Source of the DNA: Burkholderiaceae bacterium DAT-1
GTDB taxonomy: Bacteria; Pseudomonadota; Gammaproteobacteria; Burkholderiales; Chitinimonadaceae
Reading direction: 5' to 3'
Assembly (NCBI GenBank): GCA_019084025.1
Contig: JAHRBI010000004.1
Span: forward strand, 124,001-188,000
Length of the DNA: 64,000 nt
Shown one piece after another: positions 17,304 through 24,985 of this stretch (positions are counted from its first letter, which is position 1; each line of letters starts with the position of its first letter). The notes under the pieces are model-generated. The model was not told the origin of the DNA and made no database searches. It saw nothing but the letters and a program-made list of their open reading frames with translations. The translations under genes and the position numbers were made by a program.

Positions 17304-18968
17304 TCAACTTTGCTTGGCAGCCTCGCGGCGACGCTTCGCTTCTTCCAGCAAATAGACCTGATAATCGTCCAGATCGCCGTCGAAATCCTTTACGCCGCCA
17401 CGCGATACCATCCAGAACTCATCACACACCGAGCGCAATAATGCACGGTCATGACTGACTAGCATCACGGTGCCTTCAAATTCATTCAAGGCGACGCTGA
17501 GCGCTTCACGGGTGGAGAGATCCAGGTGATTGGTCGGCTCATCCAGTAGCAGCAGGTTAGGGCGCTGCCACACGATCATGCACAGCACCAGCCGCGCTTT
17601 CTCGCCGCCGCTCATGCTGCCCACTGCCTGCTTCACCATGTCCCCGCTGAAATTGAAGGTGCCGAGGAAATTGCGCAGACCCTGCTCGCGGCAATCGTTA
17701 TAGCCCGGACGCATGGCCACAGGTGTATCGCGTACCAGACGGATCATGTGTTCCAGTGGATTATCTTCGGGGCGCAGCACATCGAGTTCCTGCTGAGAGA
17801 AGTAGCCGATGTTCAGACCCTTGCCCTGAATGATTTCACCTGTGATCGACTTCAGTGCACCTGCGATGGTTTTAACCAGCGTCGATTTACCCTGACCATT
17901 GGCACCCAGAATACCGATGCGCTGACCCGCCAGCACCGAACGGTTCACATTCTGGATGATGGTGGTCGGCAGGGAAGCCACATCCGCATCTTCAACTGGC
18001 GGATAACCCATCGCGGCTGAAGACAGGGTGAGCATGGGATTGGGCAGACTGGCTGGTTCCTTGAATTCGAACTGGAATTCGGCATCGGCCAGCACTGGCG
18101 CGATCTTTTCCATGCGCTCCAGCGCCTTGACGCGGCTCTGTGCCTGTTTGGCCTTGCTGGCTTTGGCCTTGAAGCGATCAATAAACTTTTGCAGATGTGC
18201 GATCTTGTCCGCCTGACGTGCCAGCGCGGCCTGTTGCAGCAGCATCTGTTCGGCACGCATGTCTTCGAACTTACTGTAATTGCCGCCGTAACGCACCAGT
18301 CGGCCATTGTCGATGTGCAGCGTCACATTGGTGATGGCATCGAGAAACTCGCGGTCATGGCTGATGACCACCATCGTGCCTGCATATTGCTTGAGCCAGG
18401 CTTCCAGCCACACCAGTGCGTCCAGATCCAGGTGATTGGTTGGCTCATCGAGCAGCAGTAAATCTGACGGACACATCAGCGCGCGCGCCAGTTGCAGACG
18501 CATGCGCCAGCCACCGGAGAAACTATTGACCGGCTGATCCAGCTCGGCCACGGTAAATCCTAGACCCAAAATCAGCGCCTGCGCACGAGCCGGCGCATCA
18601 TGTGCGCCAACATCGTTCAGCGCCATATAGGCGTGCGCCATCCGCATGCCGTCGTCGCTGGCCTCGGCAGCTTCCACTTCGCGCATGGCTTCCAGTAAGG
18701 CGGTGTCCCCGGCGACCACGAATTGGGTCGCGGTTTCCTCGGTTTCCGGCATATCCTGCGCGACTTGCGCCATCCGCCATTGCGAAGGAATCGAGAATTC
18801 GCCGCCATCCTCGTGCAGGGTGCCATTGAGCATGGCAAACAGCGACGATTTCCCCGCGCCATTGCGCCCCACCAGCCCCACTTTCTCGCCCGGCGTCAGA
18901 GTCACAGACGCATCCCCCAGCAACACCTTGCTGCCACGGCGCAAGACCACATTTTTCAGAATAATCAT
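17304..18968 (-). CDS. ABC-F family ATP-binding protein (YheS/Uup-like)
   Basis: 554-aa soluble protein with two ABC ATPase cassettes and no membrane segment. Cassette 1 has Walker A GRNGAGKSS, signature SGGWRMRLQLARALM and Walker B LLLLDEPTNHLDLDALVWLEAWL. A basic coiled linker follows (KFIDRFKAKASKAKQAQSRVKALERMEKI). Cassette 2 has Walker A GANGQGKST, signature MSGGEKARLVL and Walker B LLLLDEPTNHLDL. The MIILKN start and C-terminal EEAKRRREAAK tail match the YheS group. ABC-F proteins act on the ribosome to relieve stalled translation. A GTG at 18980 is an alternative start. Confidence 0.9.
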   Translation of the reverse strand: MIILKNVVLRRGSKVLLGDASVTLTPGEKVGLVGRNGAGKSSLFAMLNGTLHEDGGEFSIPSQWRMAQVAQDMPETEETATQFVVAGDTALLEAMREVEAAEASDDGMRMAHAYMALNDVGAHDAPARAQALILGLGFTVAELDQPVNSFSGGWRMRLQLARALMCPSDLLLLDEPTNHLDLDALVWLEAWLKQYAGTMVVISHDREFLDAITNVTLHIDNGRLVRYGGNYSKFEDMRAEQMLLQQAALARQADKIAHLQKFIDRFKAKASKAKQAQSRVKALERMEKIAPVLADAEFQFEFKEPASLPNPMLTLSSAAMGYPPVEDADVASLPTTIIQNVNRSVLAGQRIGILGANGQGKSTLVKTIAGALKSITGEIIQGKGLNIGYFSQQELDVLRPEDNPLEHMIRLVRDTPVAMRPGYNDCREQGLRNFLGTFNFSGDMVKQAVGSMSGGEKARLVLCMIVWQRPNLLLLDEPTNHLDLSTREALSVALNEFEGTVMLVSHDRALLRSVCDEFWMVSRGGVKDFDGDLDDYQVYLLEEAKRRREAAKQS

Positions 18969-19087
18969 TGAAACAACCACATGAGGAGATTGGGAACCGT
19001 CAGCGGGGTGCGGAGCGGAGGAGTTAAGTGGGCGATGATAACACTTAAGTCCTAGAGGGGATTGCGCCGTTGTCTGGTCTGAAAAGC

Positions 19088-19117
19088 CAAAAAGCCCTTG
19101 GAAGGCCAGGGCTCTTT
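19088..19117 (-). terminator. Terminator of the FAD-DUF1365-CFA-DUF1295 operon
   Basis: On the minus strand a GCCCTGG/CCA(A)GGGC stem with one bulged base and a CTTC-type loop is followed by TTTTTGG. It lies 45 bases beyond the DUF1295 stop codon. Confidence 0.65.
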
Positions 19118-19161
19118 AGTGGGGACATTTGCAAAGGCGTAATTTGCGCGGTTTGCGTGAG

Positions 19162-19959
19162 TCAGCCCTTAGTCGGCGAGGCATGTATCACGCGGCGTAC
19201 AAAGGGCACAAACGCGGGTGTCGTCCGGATATACTCTGCATACTCGGGGCGACGCGCGCCAATATCCTTTTCCAGCATCGCCACGCCGCTCACGCGCAGC
19301 AACAGCCAGTTCATCATCAAGGGGCCGGGGAACGTCCACCAGCCACCGGCTGAGCAGGCAAACAAGTAGTAGGCCCACCAGATACAGGCTTCGCCGAAGT
19401 AATTGGGATGGCGGGTATAGGCCCACACGCCGCTACGCATGACTTTGCCCTTGCTGTCCGGGCGAGATTTGAACCTCGCAAGCTGCCAGTCGCCCAGCGC
19501 TTCAAATCCGAATCCCAGCAGCCATAGCATTAGAGCGACCGCATCCAGCATATTCAGGCCGGCAGGATTCTGCGCGATATAGAAGAGCGGGATGGATACC
19601 AGCCAGGCCAGTGTCGCTTGCAGCAGAAAGACGATGTACAAGCTGCGGATCCAGAAGGGCGGGTTGTTCGCCCTGATCGCGGCATAGCGGTGATCCTCAG
19701 CTTTGCTGCCATTGCGCCAGGTGAGATAGCCGGACAGACGCAGCGCCCAGATCAGCACCAGCGTCATGACCAGTGCGGTCTTGGGTTGGCTCACCACGGC
19801 GCTGATGTCTGGTAGATACGCCCAGCATCCCAGCACAAAAAACAAACTCCACAGGCTATCAACAATGGTGACATTGCGGCGGTACAGGCTGATAAACCAG
19901 CCCATCAGGCCCAGTATCACCATCAGAGACAGGCCGACTGCATAAGCGGTCCAGTTCAT
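19162..19959 (-). CDS. DUF1295 membrane protein (steroid 5-alpha-reductase/isoprenylcysteine methyltransferase-like)
   Basis: 265-aa inner-membrane protein with about six to seven helices, of the DUF1295 group related to 3-oxo-5-alpha-steroid 4-dehydrogenases. Typical motifs are NVTIVDSLWSLFF, the cofactor-site region GVWAYTRHPNYFGEACIWWAYYLF and the C-terminal EKDIGARRPEYAEYIRTT. It is the last gene of the operon, and its start overlaps the CFA-like stop by four bases. The family reduces or methylates lipid substrates, so a step in modifying the CFA-like product is a reasonable inference. The reaction is not determined. Confidence 0.85.
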   Translation of the reverse strand: MNWTAYAVGLSLMVILGLMGWFISLYRRNVTIVDSLWSLFFVLGCWAYLPDISAVVSQPKTALVMTLVLIWALRLSGYLTWRNGSKAEDHRYAAIRANNPPFWIRSLYIVFLLQATLAWLVSIPLFYIAQNPAGLNMLDAVALMLWLLGFGFEALGDWQLARFKSRPDSKGKVMRSGVWAYTRHPNYFGEACIWWAYYLFACSAGGWWTFPGPLMMNWLLLRVSGVAMLEKDIGARRPEYAEYIRTTPAFVPFVRRVIHASPTKG

Positions 19960-21179
19960 GAGGTGTGCTCCGTGCGGGTAAGCAGGAACTGGTTCACGTC
20001 GGTGCGGCCTTCGTCAAAGCCAGCCTCGCAATAGCACAGATACAATTGCCAGATACGCATGAAGGCATCGTCGAACCCCAGTGAGGCAATCTGCTGCGCA
20101 TGGGTGTCGACATCATGACGCCACCGGCGTAGCGTTTCCGCATAATCCGGGCCAAAGGCAAAGTTGTCATGGGTTTGCAGGCCGGCTGACGCAGCCGTTG
20201 CGATAAAGCGCTCGGGACTTGGCAGCATGCCGCCGGGGAAGATGTATTCGCGGATAAAATCGCTGCTGGCGCGATAGCTGGCAAAGCGTGATTCCCCAAT
20301 GGTGATCGACTGGATCAGCGCCTGTCTGCCGGGACGCAGCAAGTCGTGCACTTTGCGGAAGTAAGTCTTCCAGTACGATTCACCGACGGCCTCGAACATT
20401 TCGATGGACACAATCGCATCCCAGCTACCGTCCAGATCCCGGTAATCGCGCAGCTCGAAGCTGGCGAAATGGGTGAGGTGGGCGTCGGCGATGCGTTTGG
20501 TGGCGATGTCGAATTGCGCCCTGGAAATCGTGATGCCATGCACCTGAATGCCCTGACGCGCGGCATGCAGGGCAAATCCGCCCCAGCCACAGCCAATTTC
20601 GAGTACGCGCATGCCGGGCTTCAAGCCCAGCTGATCAATGATGCGCTGGTACTTGGCACCCTGTGCGGCTTCCAGCGATTGATCAAATCGACCATTGAAA
20701 ATGGCACTGGAATACGTCCAGCTCGGATCGAGCCAAAGCTTGTAGAAATCGTTACCCAGGTCGTAATGTGCATGAATATTGCGCTGGCTGCCGCGTTTGG
20801 TATTGCGGCGGAAGGCGTGCAGGATGGCATACCAGATCGAGGCCAGCCGCTTGCCCGAAACCAAACCTTCCAGTGCGGATTCGTTGCGGATCGCCAGCTT
20901 CAGCAAGTCAGTCAGATTGGGTGTATCAATCCAGCGGGCACGCCAGGCTTCGGCAAAGCCGATATCGCCTGCCACCAGAATCCGCTTGCAGGCACCCCAG
21001 TCGTGAATTGTCAGCGAAGCGGCCGGTTGTGCATGTAAATCGCCGAAGGTCAGCTGATGACCTTCGGGCGTGGTCACGCTAACGTGCCCGACTTTCATGC
21101 GGCTGAGGGCGGCAATAAACAGCCTGCCCGCCATCGGTACTCGTTCAGGCATATTGAGATGGGTACTGAGCTCGCTCAT
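19956..21179 (-). CDS. Cyclopropane-fatty-acyl-phospholipid synthase family methyltransferase
   Basis: 407-aa SAM-dependent methyltransferase of the CFA synthase family, acting on unsaturated acyl chains of membrane phospholipid. The N-terminal lipid-interacting domain (about residues 1-120) leads to HAHYDLGNDFYKLWLD, the SAM site VLEIGCGWGGFALHAA, SIEMFEAVGESYW and EYIFPGGMLPS. The start at 21179 overlaps the DUF1365 stop (ATGA). Context with a flavin amine-oxidase-like protein and DUF1365 resembles clusters in which a CFA-like enzyme methylates fatty acids for non-cyclopropane products, such as the furan fatty acid pathway of Rhodobacter. The exact product cannot be read from the sequence. 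Confidence 0.88.
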   Translation of the reverse strand: MSELSTHLNMPERVPMAGRLFIAALSRMKVGHVSVTTPEGHQLTFGDLHAQPAASLTIHDWGACKRILVAGDIGFAEAWRARWIDTPNLTDLLKLAIRNESALEGLVSGKRLASIWYAILHAFRRNTKRGSQRNIHAHYDLGNDFYKLWLDPSWTYSSAIFNGRFDQSLEAAQGAKYQRIIDQLGLKPGMRVLEIGCGWGGFALHAARQGIQVHGITISRAQFDIATKRIADAHLTHFASFELRDYRDLDGSWDAIVSIEMFEAVGESYWKTYFRKVHDLLRPGRQALIQSITIGESRFASYRASSDFIREYIFPGGMLPSPERFIATAASAGLQTHDNFAFGPDYAETLRRWRHDVDTHAQQIASLGFDDAFMRIWQLYLCYCEAGFDEGRTDVNQFLLTRTEHTS

Positions 21180-21961
21180 GATCGGCGCTCCTGCGAATTC
21201 GATAACGTCAGGGAAACAGACGGCGGAACCGGCTTGCTGAAGAAGGGTACGCGCTGTACCCAGAGCTTCAGCGCCTGCCAGTGAATCCGCCACACCACGC
21301 CCAGCGTGAGAAAGGGCATGGACAGCAACTGCTGCCAGACAATGTGTCTGGCAAGCGGAAGGCGTGTGCCACCGATGGCCGTGCGTATGAGCGGGCCAGT
21401 ATCGTCGGCGTAATCAATCGAGACAAAGGCATGCTTCACAGTGTCGCGAAAGCGGAAGCGATAGTGGCCTTGAACCTCGCAGAAGGGGGAAACATGAAAC
21501 ACCTTGCGCGCCAGTAGCACGCTGTCTTCCCCGATTGCACCGCCATTGCGGGTGGAGAGCAGGTAACGGTGGGTTTCGCCAAAGGTGTTATTCACCTCGG
21601 CCAGCACCGCACGGATCGAGCCATCTGCCCCATGCGCATACCAGAAACTCACCGGGTTGAAGGCAAAGCCCAGCACGCGGGGGAAGGTCTGCAGCCAGAT
21701 TTCGCCATCGCATTCAATCTGATGCTCGGCCAGCAGGGCACGGAACCAGGGTGCGAGCGGCGTGCCGGTTCGCGGGCCGTAATCGCGCTCGAACAGGGCC
21801 AGCATGCCGCGCCGGTTGATGGCCAGACCGTGGGCGGGCAGGGCATCGAGCCGCTCCAGATTCACCCGAACACAGAACACCGGATAGACAAAGCGGTTGA
21901 ACACCGGCCGCAGCCGTTCGTGCATCACCTGTCCACGGAGAATAAAGGCGGCGTCCATCAC
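21176..21961 (-). CDS. DUF1365 family protein
   Basis: 261-aa protein of the DUF1365 family, which nearly always accompanies a CFA-like methyltransferase and a flavin amine oxidase. Family motifs seen are RGQVMHERLRPVFNRFVYPVFC, LQTFPRVLGFAFNPVSFWY, VNNTFGETH and KVFHVSPFCEVQGHYRF. No catalytic function is assigned. It overlaps its neighbours at both ends by four bases (ATGA), so it is translationally coupled within the operon. Confidence 0.88.
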   Translation of the reverse strand: MMDAAFILRGQVMHERLRPVFNRFVYPVFCVRVNLERLDALPAHGLAINRRGMLALFERDYGPRTGTPLAPWFRALLAEHQIECDGEIWLQTFPRVLGFAFNPVSFWYAHGADGSIRAVLAEVNNTFGETHRYLLSTRNGGAIGEDSVLLARKVFHVSPFCEVQGHYRFRFRDTVKHAFVSIDYADDTGPLIRTAIGGTRLPLARHIVWQQLLSMPFLTLGVVWRIHWQALKLWVQRVPFFSKPVPPSVSLTLSNSQERRS

Positions 21962-23250
21962 AGGGTCGCCCAGACGGGAAGCGCATCAAAATCAGCCACC
22001 ACACGTAGTGCAGATTTGAGGCCATCTTCATGAAAACCGTAGCCCGTCCATGCGCCGGCATACCAGATGCCGCCTTTGCCCTGAATCGAGGGTAGCGCTG
22101 CCTGAGCCTGCGCAGCAGGCGTATCCATCACCGGATGTTCGTACTCGAAGCGCGCCAGTTGCGTATGGGGCGCTGGATCGTGGAAGGGATTCAGGGTGAC
22201 CACCACAGGCTGGCTGAAGGGCAAGGGCTGTAGCTGATTGATCAGATAGCTGACGCACACTGGCCGCACGCCGGATACCGCGGCCCCGCCCAGATAATTC
22301 CAGGCTGACCACACTTTGCGGCGAACAGGCAGCAAAGCCGGATCGGTATGCAGCCAGGCAATATTAGTCTGGTAGCGCACGCTGCCCAGTATCTGCCGCT
22401 CCTCGTCGGATGCATCCTGCAGGATGGCCAGCGTGGTCGGGGCATGGGTGGCAAAAATCACGGCATCAAAGGTCTCGCTACCGGCATCGGTGCGTACCGT
22501 GATGCCATCTGCTCCGCGTACCACCGCACGTACCGGTGTATTGAGTCGCACCTGCTGAATCTGCGGCATCATGCGCCGCACATAATCGCGGCCGCCTCCG
22601 GCCAAGGTAAACCACTGCGGGCGATTGTTGATCTGCAAGAGACCATGGTTGTGGCAGAAACGGATAAAGCTGACGGCCGGAAAACCCAGCATCTCGTTAG
22701 ACGGACACGACCAGATGCAGGCTGCCATCGGCAGCAGGTAGGCATCGGCAAACATTGCGCCATAGCCTTCCTGTTTCAGCAGCTCGCCCAGTGTAAGATC
22801 AGTCGAAAGCGTGAGATAGCGAGCCGATTCGCGATTGAAGCGCAGGATGTCCTGCACCATGCCGTGAAATCGTGGCGACAGCAGATTACGCCGCTGCGCA
22901 AACAGCGTATCGAGATTATTCCCCGCCCATTCCAGCTTGCCGCCATCCATCGATACGGCAAATGTCATCTCGCTTTCGTGACGCTGCACCCCTAGTTCGG
23001 CAAACAGGCCCAGCAGATTGGGGTAGGTACGTTCGTTGAAGACCAGAAAGCCGGTATCCACAGGTGCGGTGACGCCATTCAGGGTGACATCCACCGTATT
23101 GGTATGGCCACCGGCATAGGCATTGGCCTCGAACAGCGTCACCTGATGCTTTTTTGCCAGCAACCACGCACTGGCCAGACCGGAAATGCCCGCCCCGATG
23201 ACGGCGATGCGTTGCTGGCCGGTTGCGGGTGTGGAGGAAGGAGCGTGCAT
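21958..23250 (-). CDS. FAD-dependent amine oxidase-like protein
   Basis: 430-aa flavoprotein. The N-terminal Rossmann motif is IAVIGAGISGLASAWLL, with the E that binds ribose in LFEANAYAGGHTN. The middle is amine oxidase/phytoene desaturase-like, and the C-terminal FAD contact is GIWYAGAWTGYGFHEDGLKSAL. GGGGA lies about 7 bases before the ATG at 23250; an upstream in-frame ATG at 23265 is possible. It is the first gene of the four-gene operon running to DUF1295, divergent from the tetR gene across a promoter with two TACYNNNNRGTA palindromes. Oxidation or desaturation of a lipid chain is inferred from operon partners. Confidence 0.86.
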   Translation of the reverse strand: MHAPSSTPATGQQRIAVIGAGISGLASAWLLAKKHQVTLFEANAYAGGHTNTVDVTLNGVTAPVDTGFLVFNERTYPNLLGLFAELGVQRHESEMTFAVSMDGGKLEWAGNNLDTLFAQRRNLLSPRFHGMVQDILRFNRESARYLTLSTDLTLGELLKQEGYGAMFADAYLLPMAACIWSCPSNEMLGFPAVSFIRFCHNHGLLQINNRPQWFTLAGGGRDYVRRMMPQIQQVRLNTPVRAVVRGADGITVRTDAGSETFDAVIFATHAPTTLAILQDASDEERQILGSVRYQTNIAWLHTDPALLPVRRKVWSAWNYLGGAAVSGVRPVCVSYLINQLQPLPFSQPVVVTLNPFHDPAPHTQLARFEYEHPVMDTPAAQAQAALPSIQGKGGIWYAGAWTGYGFHEDGLKSALRVVADFDALPVWATL

Positions 23251-23366
23251 TATGTGAATCCCCATTGGCGCGATCGATGGACTTGCGCATTCGATTGATA
23301 TGTCTGGCTGTGCACAGCGCATCTGCCAGTGCTATGATCCTGATCATACTACGTCTTAAATAAAAC

Positions 23367-23378
23367 TACCAACCAGTA
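23367..23378. promoter_or_regulatory. Operator copy 1 (TACYNNNNRGTA) of the TetR regulon
   Basis: TACCAACCAGTA lies 14 bases before the tetR ATG, in the divergent promoter shared with the flavin-CFA operon. It fits the dyad consensus TACYNNNNRGTA found twice in each of the three divergent promoters of this region. Copy 2 starts exactly 20 bases later. Confidence 0.7.
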
Positions 23379-23386
23379 ACGATTGC

Positions 23387-23398
23387 TACCGATGAGTA
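23387..23398. promoter_or_regulatory. Operator copy 2 (TACYNNNNRGTA), overlapping the tetR start codon
   Basis: TACCGATGAGTA contains the ATG of the tetR gene at its sixth base. It starts 20 bases after copy 1, which places the two dyads on nearly the same DNA face (two turns). Occupancy should block both transcription and access to the gene start. Confidence 0.7.
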
Positions 23399-24000
23399 TT
23401 TTTTCCAAACTCAGCTTCAAGGATCAAGCCTTCAAGCTTCGCGAGACCGCGATTCTCGATGCCACAGCGCAGACGCTCGCCGAAAAGGGCTTTGATCTGA
23501 TGACCATGGATGACGTGGCCAATCTGGTCGGTATCTCCAAGCCGGTGTTGTATAAACACTTCAAATCTAAGGAAGAACTAGTAGGCGCGGCGATGATCCG
23601 CCTACTGGGTGAGGCCATTGATCAGCTGAAGGGTTTGCCGGATACGATGTCGCCACTGGCGAAACTGAAGGTGTTGCTGAGCTGGGCGCTGGACGTGCGA
23701 TTGAAAGGCGGTCTGCCGTTCCTGCCTTCAACTGCCCAGCATGTTCGCGATATGCTGATGCGCAATCTGCATTACGTGGCACTGGTGCTGTCGCTGAATA
23801 AACAACTGAAGAAGATTGTGCAGGCGGCCAAGGCGGCAGGGGAACTGCGCAGCGATCTGCCGGATGATGTGATTCTGTTCAGCTACTATGCGCGCACCTG
23901 CGATCCCACTGTGGAGTACCTGCGAACCTACTCGAAAATGGACGACGCGGAGATCATCGCTCATATGCTGGAAGTGTGTTTTGCGGGGGTGGCGGTTTAG
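23392..24000 (+). CDS. TetR family regulator, likely controller of the photolyase/lipid regulon
   Basis: 202-aa TetR protein. The N-terminal helix-turn-helix is at about residues 14-60 (LRETAILDATAQTLAEKGFDLMTMDDVANLVGISKPVLYKHFKSKEELV). The helical C-terminal ligand domain has no recognised pocket motif. The ATG at 23392 is embedded in operator copy 2; an in-frame TTG at 23383 is less likely. It is divergent from the flavin-CFA operon and convergent with the renalase-like gene, overlapping it by four bases. Autoregulation and control of the two other divergent promoters are inferred from the shared paired palindromes. The ligand is unknown; a lipid, peroxide product or photoproduct would fit. 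Confidence 0.87.
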   Translation: MSIFSKLSFKDQAFKLRETAILDATAQTLAEKGFDLMTMDDVANLVGISKPVLYKHFKSKEELVGAAMIRLLGEAIDQLKGLPDTMSPLAKLKVLLSWALDVRLKGGLPFLPSTAQHVRDMLMRNLHYVALVLSLNKQLKKIVQAAKAAGELRSDLPDDVILFSYYARTCDPTVEYLRTYSKMDDAEIIAHMLEVCFAGVAV

Positions 24001-24917
24001 TTGCCTGCAAGGAACTGATTCGCTATGCCACAACCACTCAGCCACGCACTTTCCACCGAGCCCGCACCCAGCCAGTCCCCGCACAGGCCGATTCTGGCGG
24101 ACGCATCCCATGCCCATGGCGTAGCCAGCCCGAGTCCGCCGCGTGCGTAGCGCCAGCGATGAACTTCACACGTGACCTCCTCGCGGCGCTGATCGGGAAG
24201 CAGGGCAGTTAGAAAAGCCTCTTTCACAGAGTCTGCGCTGTCTTCCAGATGCTCGACAGACCATGCTTCTGTCGCGTATGCCACATAAACGGGCGTATTA
24301 GCCCGACCGTATTTGCAATGATTGGCGATGATCCGGTCGATCATGGGCGAGCCTGCGATTGGCGTATCCTGTATGCCACTGAGCATCGCCACCCAGCAAG
24401 GCGTCTGCTGTGCTGATCGTGCAAGATCAGCAAGGGTAGCCGATAAGTTGACCAGCAACGGTACGGCCTGCTCCGCAGGTGTCGCGCTGATTACTGCGTC
24501 GAATGCTTCGCCAGCCACCTCGCCGGATTCATTCAACAAGCGGTACTGCCCGGCTGCATTGCGTTCGATGTGGGCGATCCGCTGTCCGGTGCGAATAGTG
24601 ATGTCGCGCAGTAAATGCTTAACCGGCTGATTCATCTGCGGCACGCCGACGAACTCGCCATCGACGCTAAACGGTGCAGCTATGCCTGCATCCACCCAGC
24701 GTGCAACCTCACTGATAAAGTCAGGGCAACCCGCATGAAATCCCGGCGCGCCGTGATCTGCCTGCCAGTCCGGGGTGCGGCGCGTACTCAGGCGGCCACC
24801 CGTGCCGCGGCTCTTATCAAAGGCGACCACCTCGTAACCCGCATCGTGCAATGCGCGGGCACAGGCGGCGCCGGCCATACCGGCACCGATGATGGCGATT
24901 CGATTAGATAGTGACAT
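23997..24917 (-). CDS. NAD(P)/FAD-dependent oxidoreductase, renalase-like
   Basis: 306-aa flavoprotein with a Rossmann motif IAIIGAGMAGAACARAL, followed by VVAFDKSRGTGGRLSTRR and a C-terminal FAD contact GLCGDWLGAGSVESAWLSG. The DHGAPGFHAG segment after the R-R-T motif is typical of renalase-like proteins. AGGAG lies 7 bases before the ATG at 24917. It is divergent from the photolyase gene across a promoter with two TACYNNNNRGTA palindromes. The substrate is unknown. Confidence 0.86.
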   Translation of the reverse strand: MSLSNRIAIIGAGMAGAACARALHDAGYEVVAFDKSRGTGGRLSTRRTPDWQADHGAPGFHAGCPDFISEVARWVDAGIAAPFSVDGEFVGVPQMNQPVKHLLRDITIRTGQRIAHIERNAAGQYRLLNESGEVAGEAFDAVISATPAEQAVPLLVNLSATLADLARSAQQTPCWVAMLSGIQDTPIAGSPMIDRIIANHCKYGRANTPVYVAYATEAWSVEHLEDSADSVKEAFLTALLPDQRREEVTCEVHRWRYARGGLGLATPWAWDASARIGLCGDWLGAGSVESAWLSGCGIANQFLAGN

Positions 24918-24953
24918 GGACAAGCTCCTGCAGATCAGCTTTTCGAGAAACTT

Positions 24954-24965
24954 TACCATATGGTA
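24954..24965. promoter_or_regulatory. Operator copy 3 (TACYNNNNRGTA)
   Basis: TACCATATGGTA is a perfect 12-base palindrome in the divergent promoter of the renalase-like and photolyase genes. It matches the two sites before tetR in both half-sites (TACC and GGTA/AGTA). Confidence 0.72.
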
Positions 24966-24973
24966 GAGAAGTT

Positions 24974-24985
24974 TACTAATGAGTA
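24974..24985. promoter_or_regulatory. Operator copy 4 (TACYNNNNRGTA), overlapping an ATG of the photolyase gene
   Basis: TACTAATGAGTA starts 20 bases after copy 3 and contains an in-frame ATG AGT at the same position within the dyad as at tetR. This repeats both the spacing and the start-codon overlap of the tetR promoter. Confidence 0.7.
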
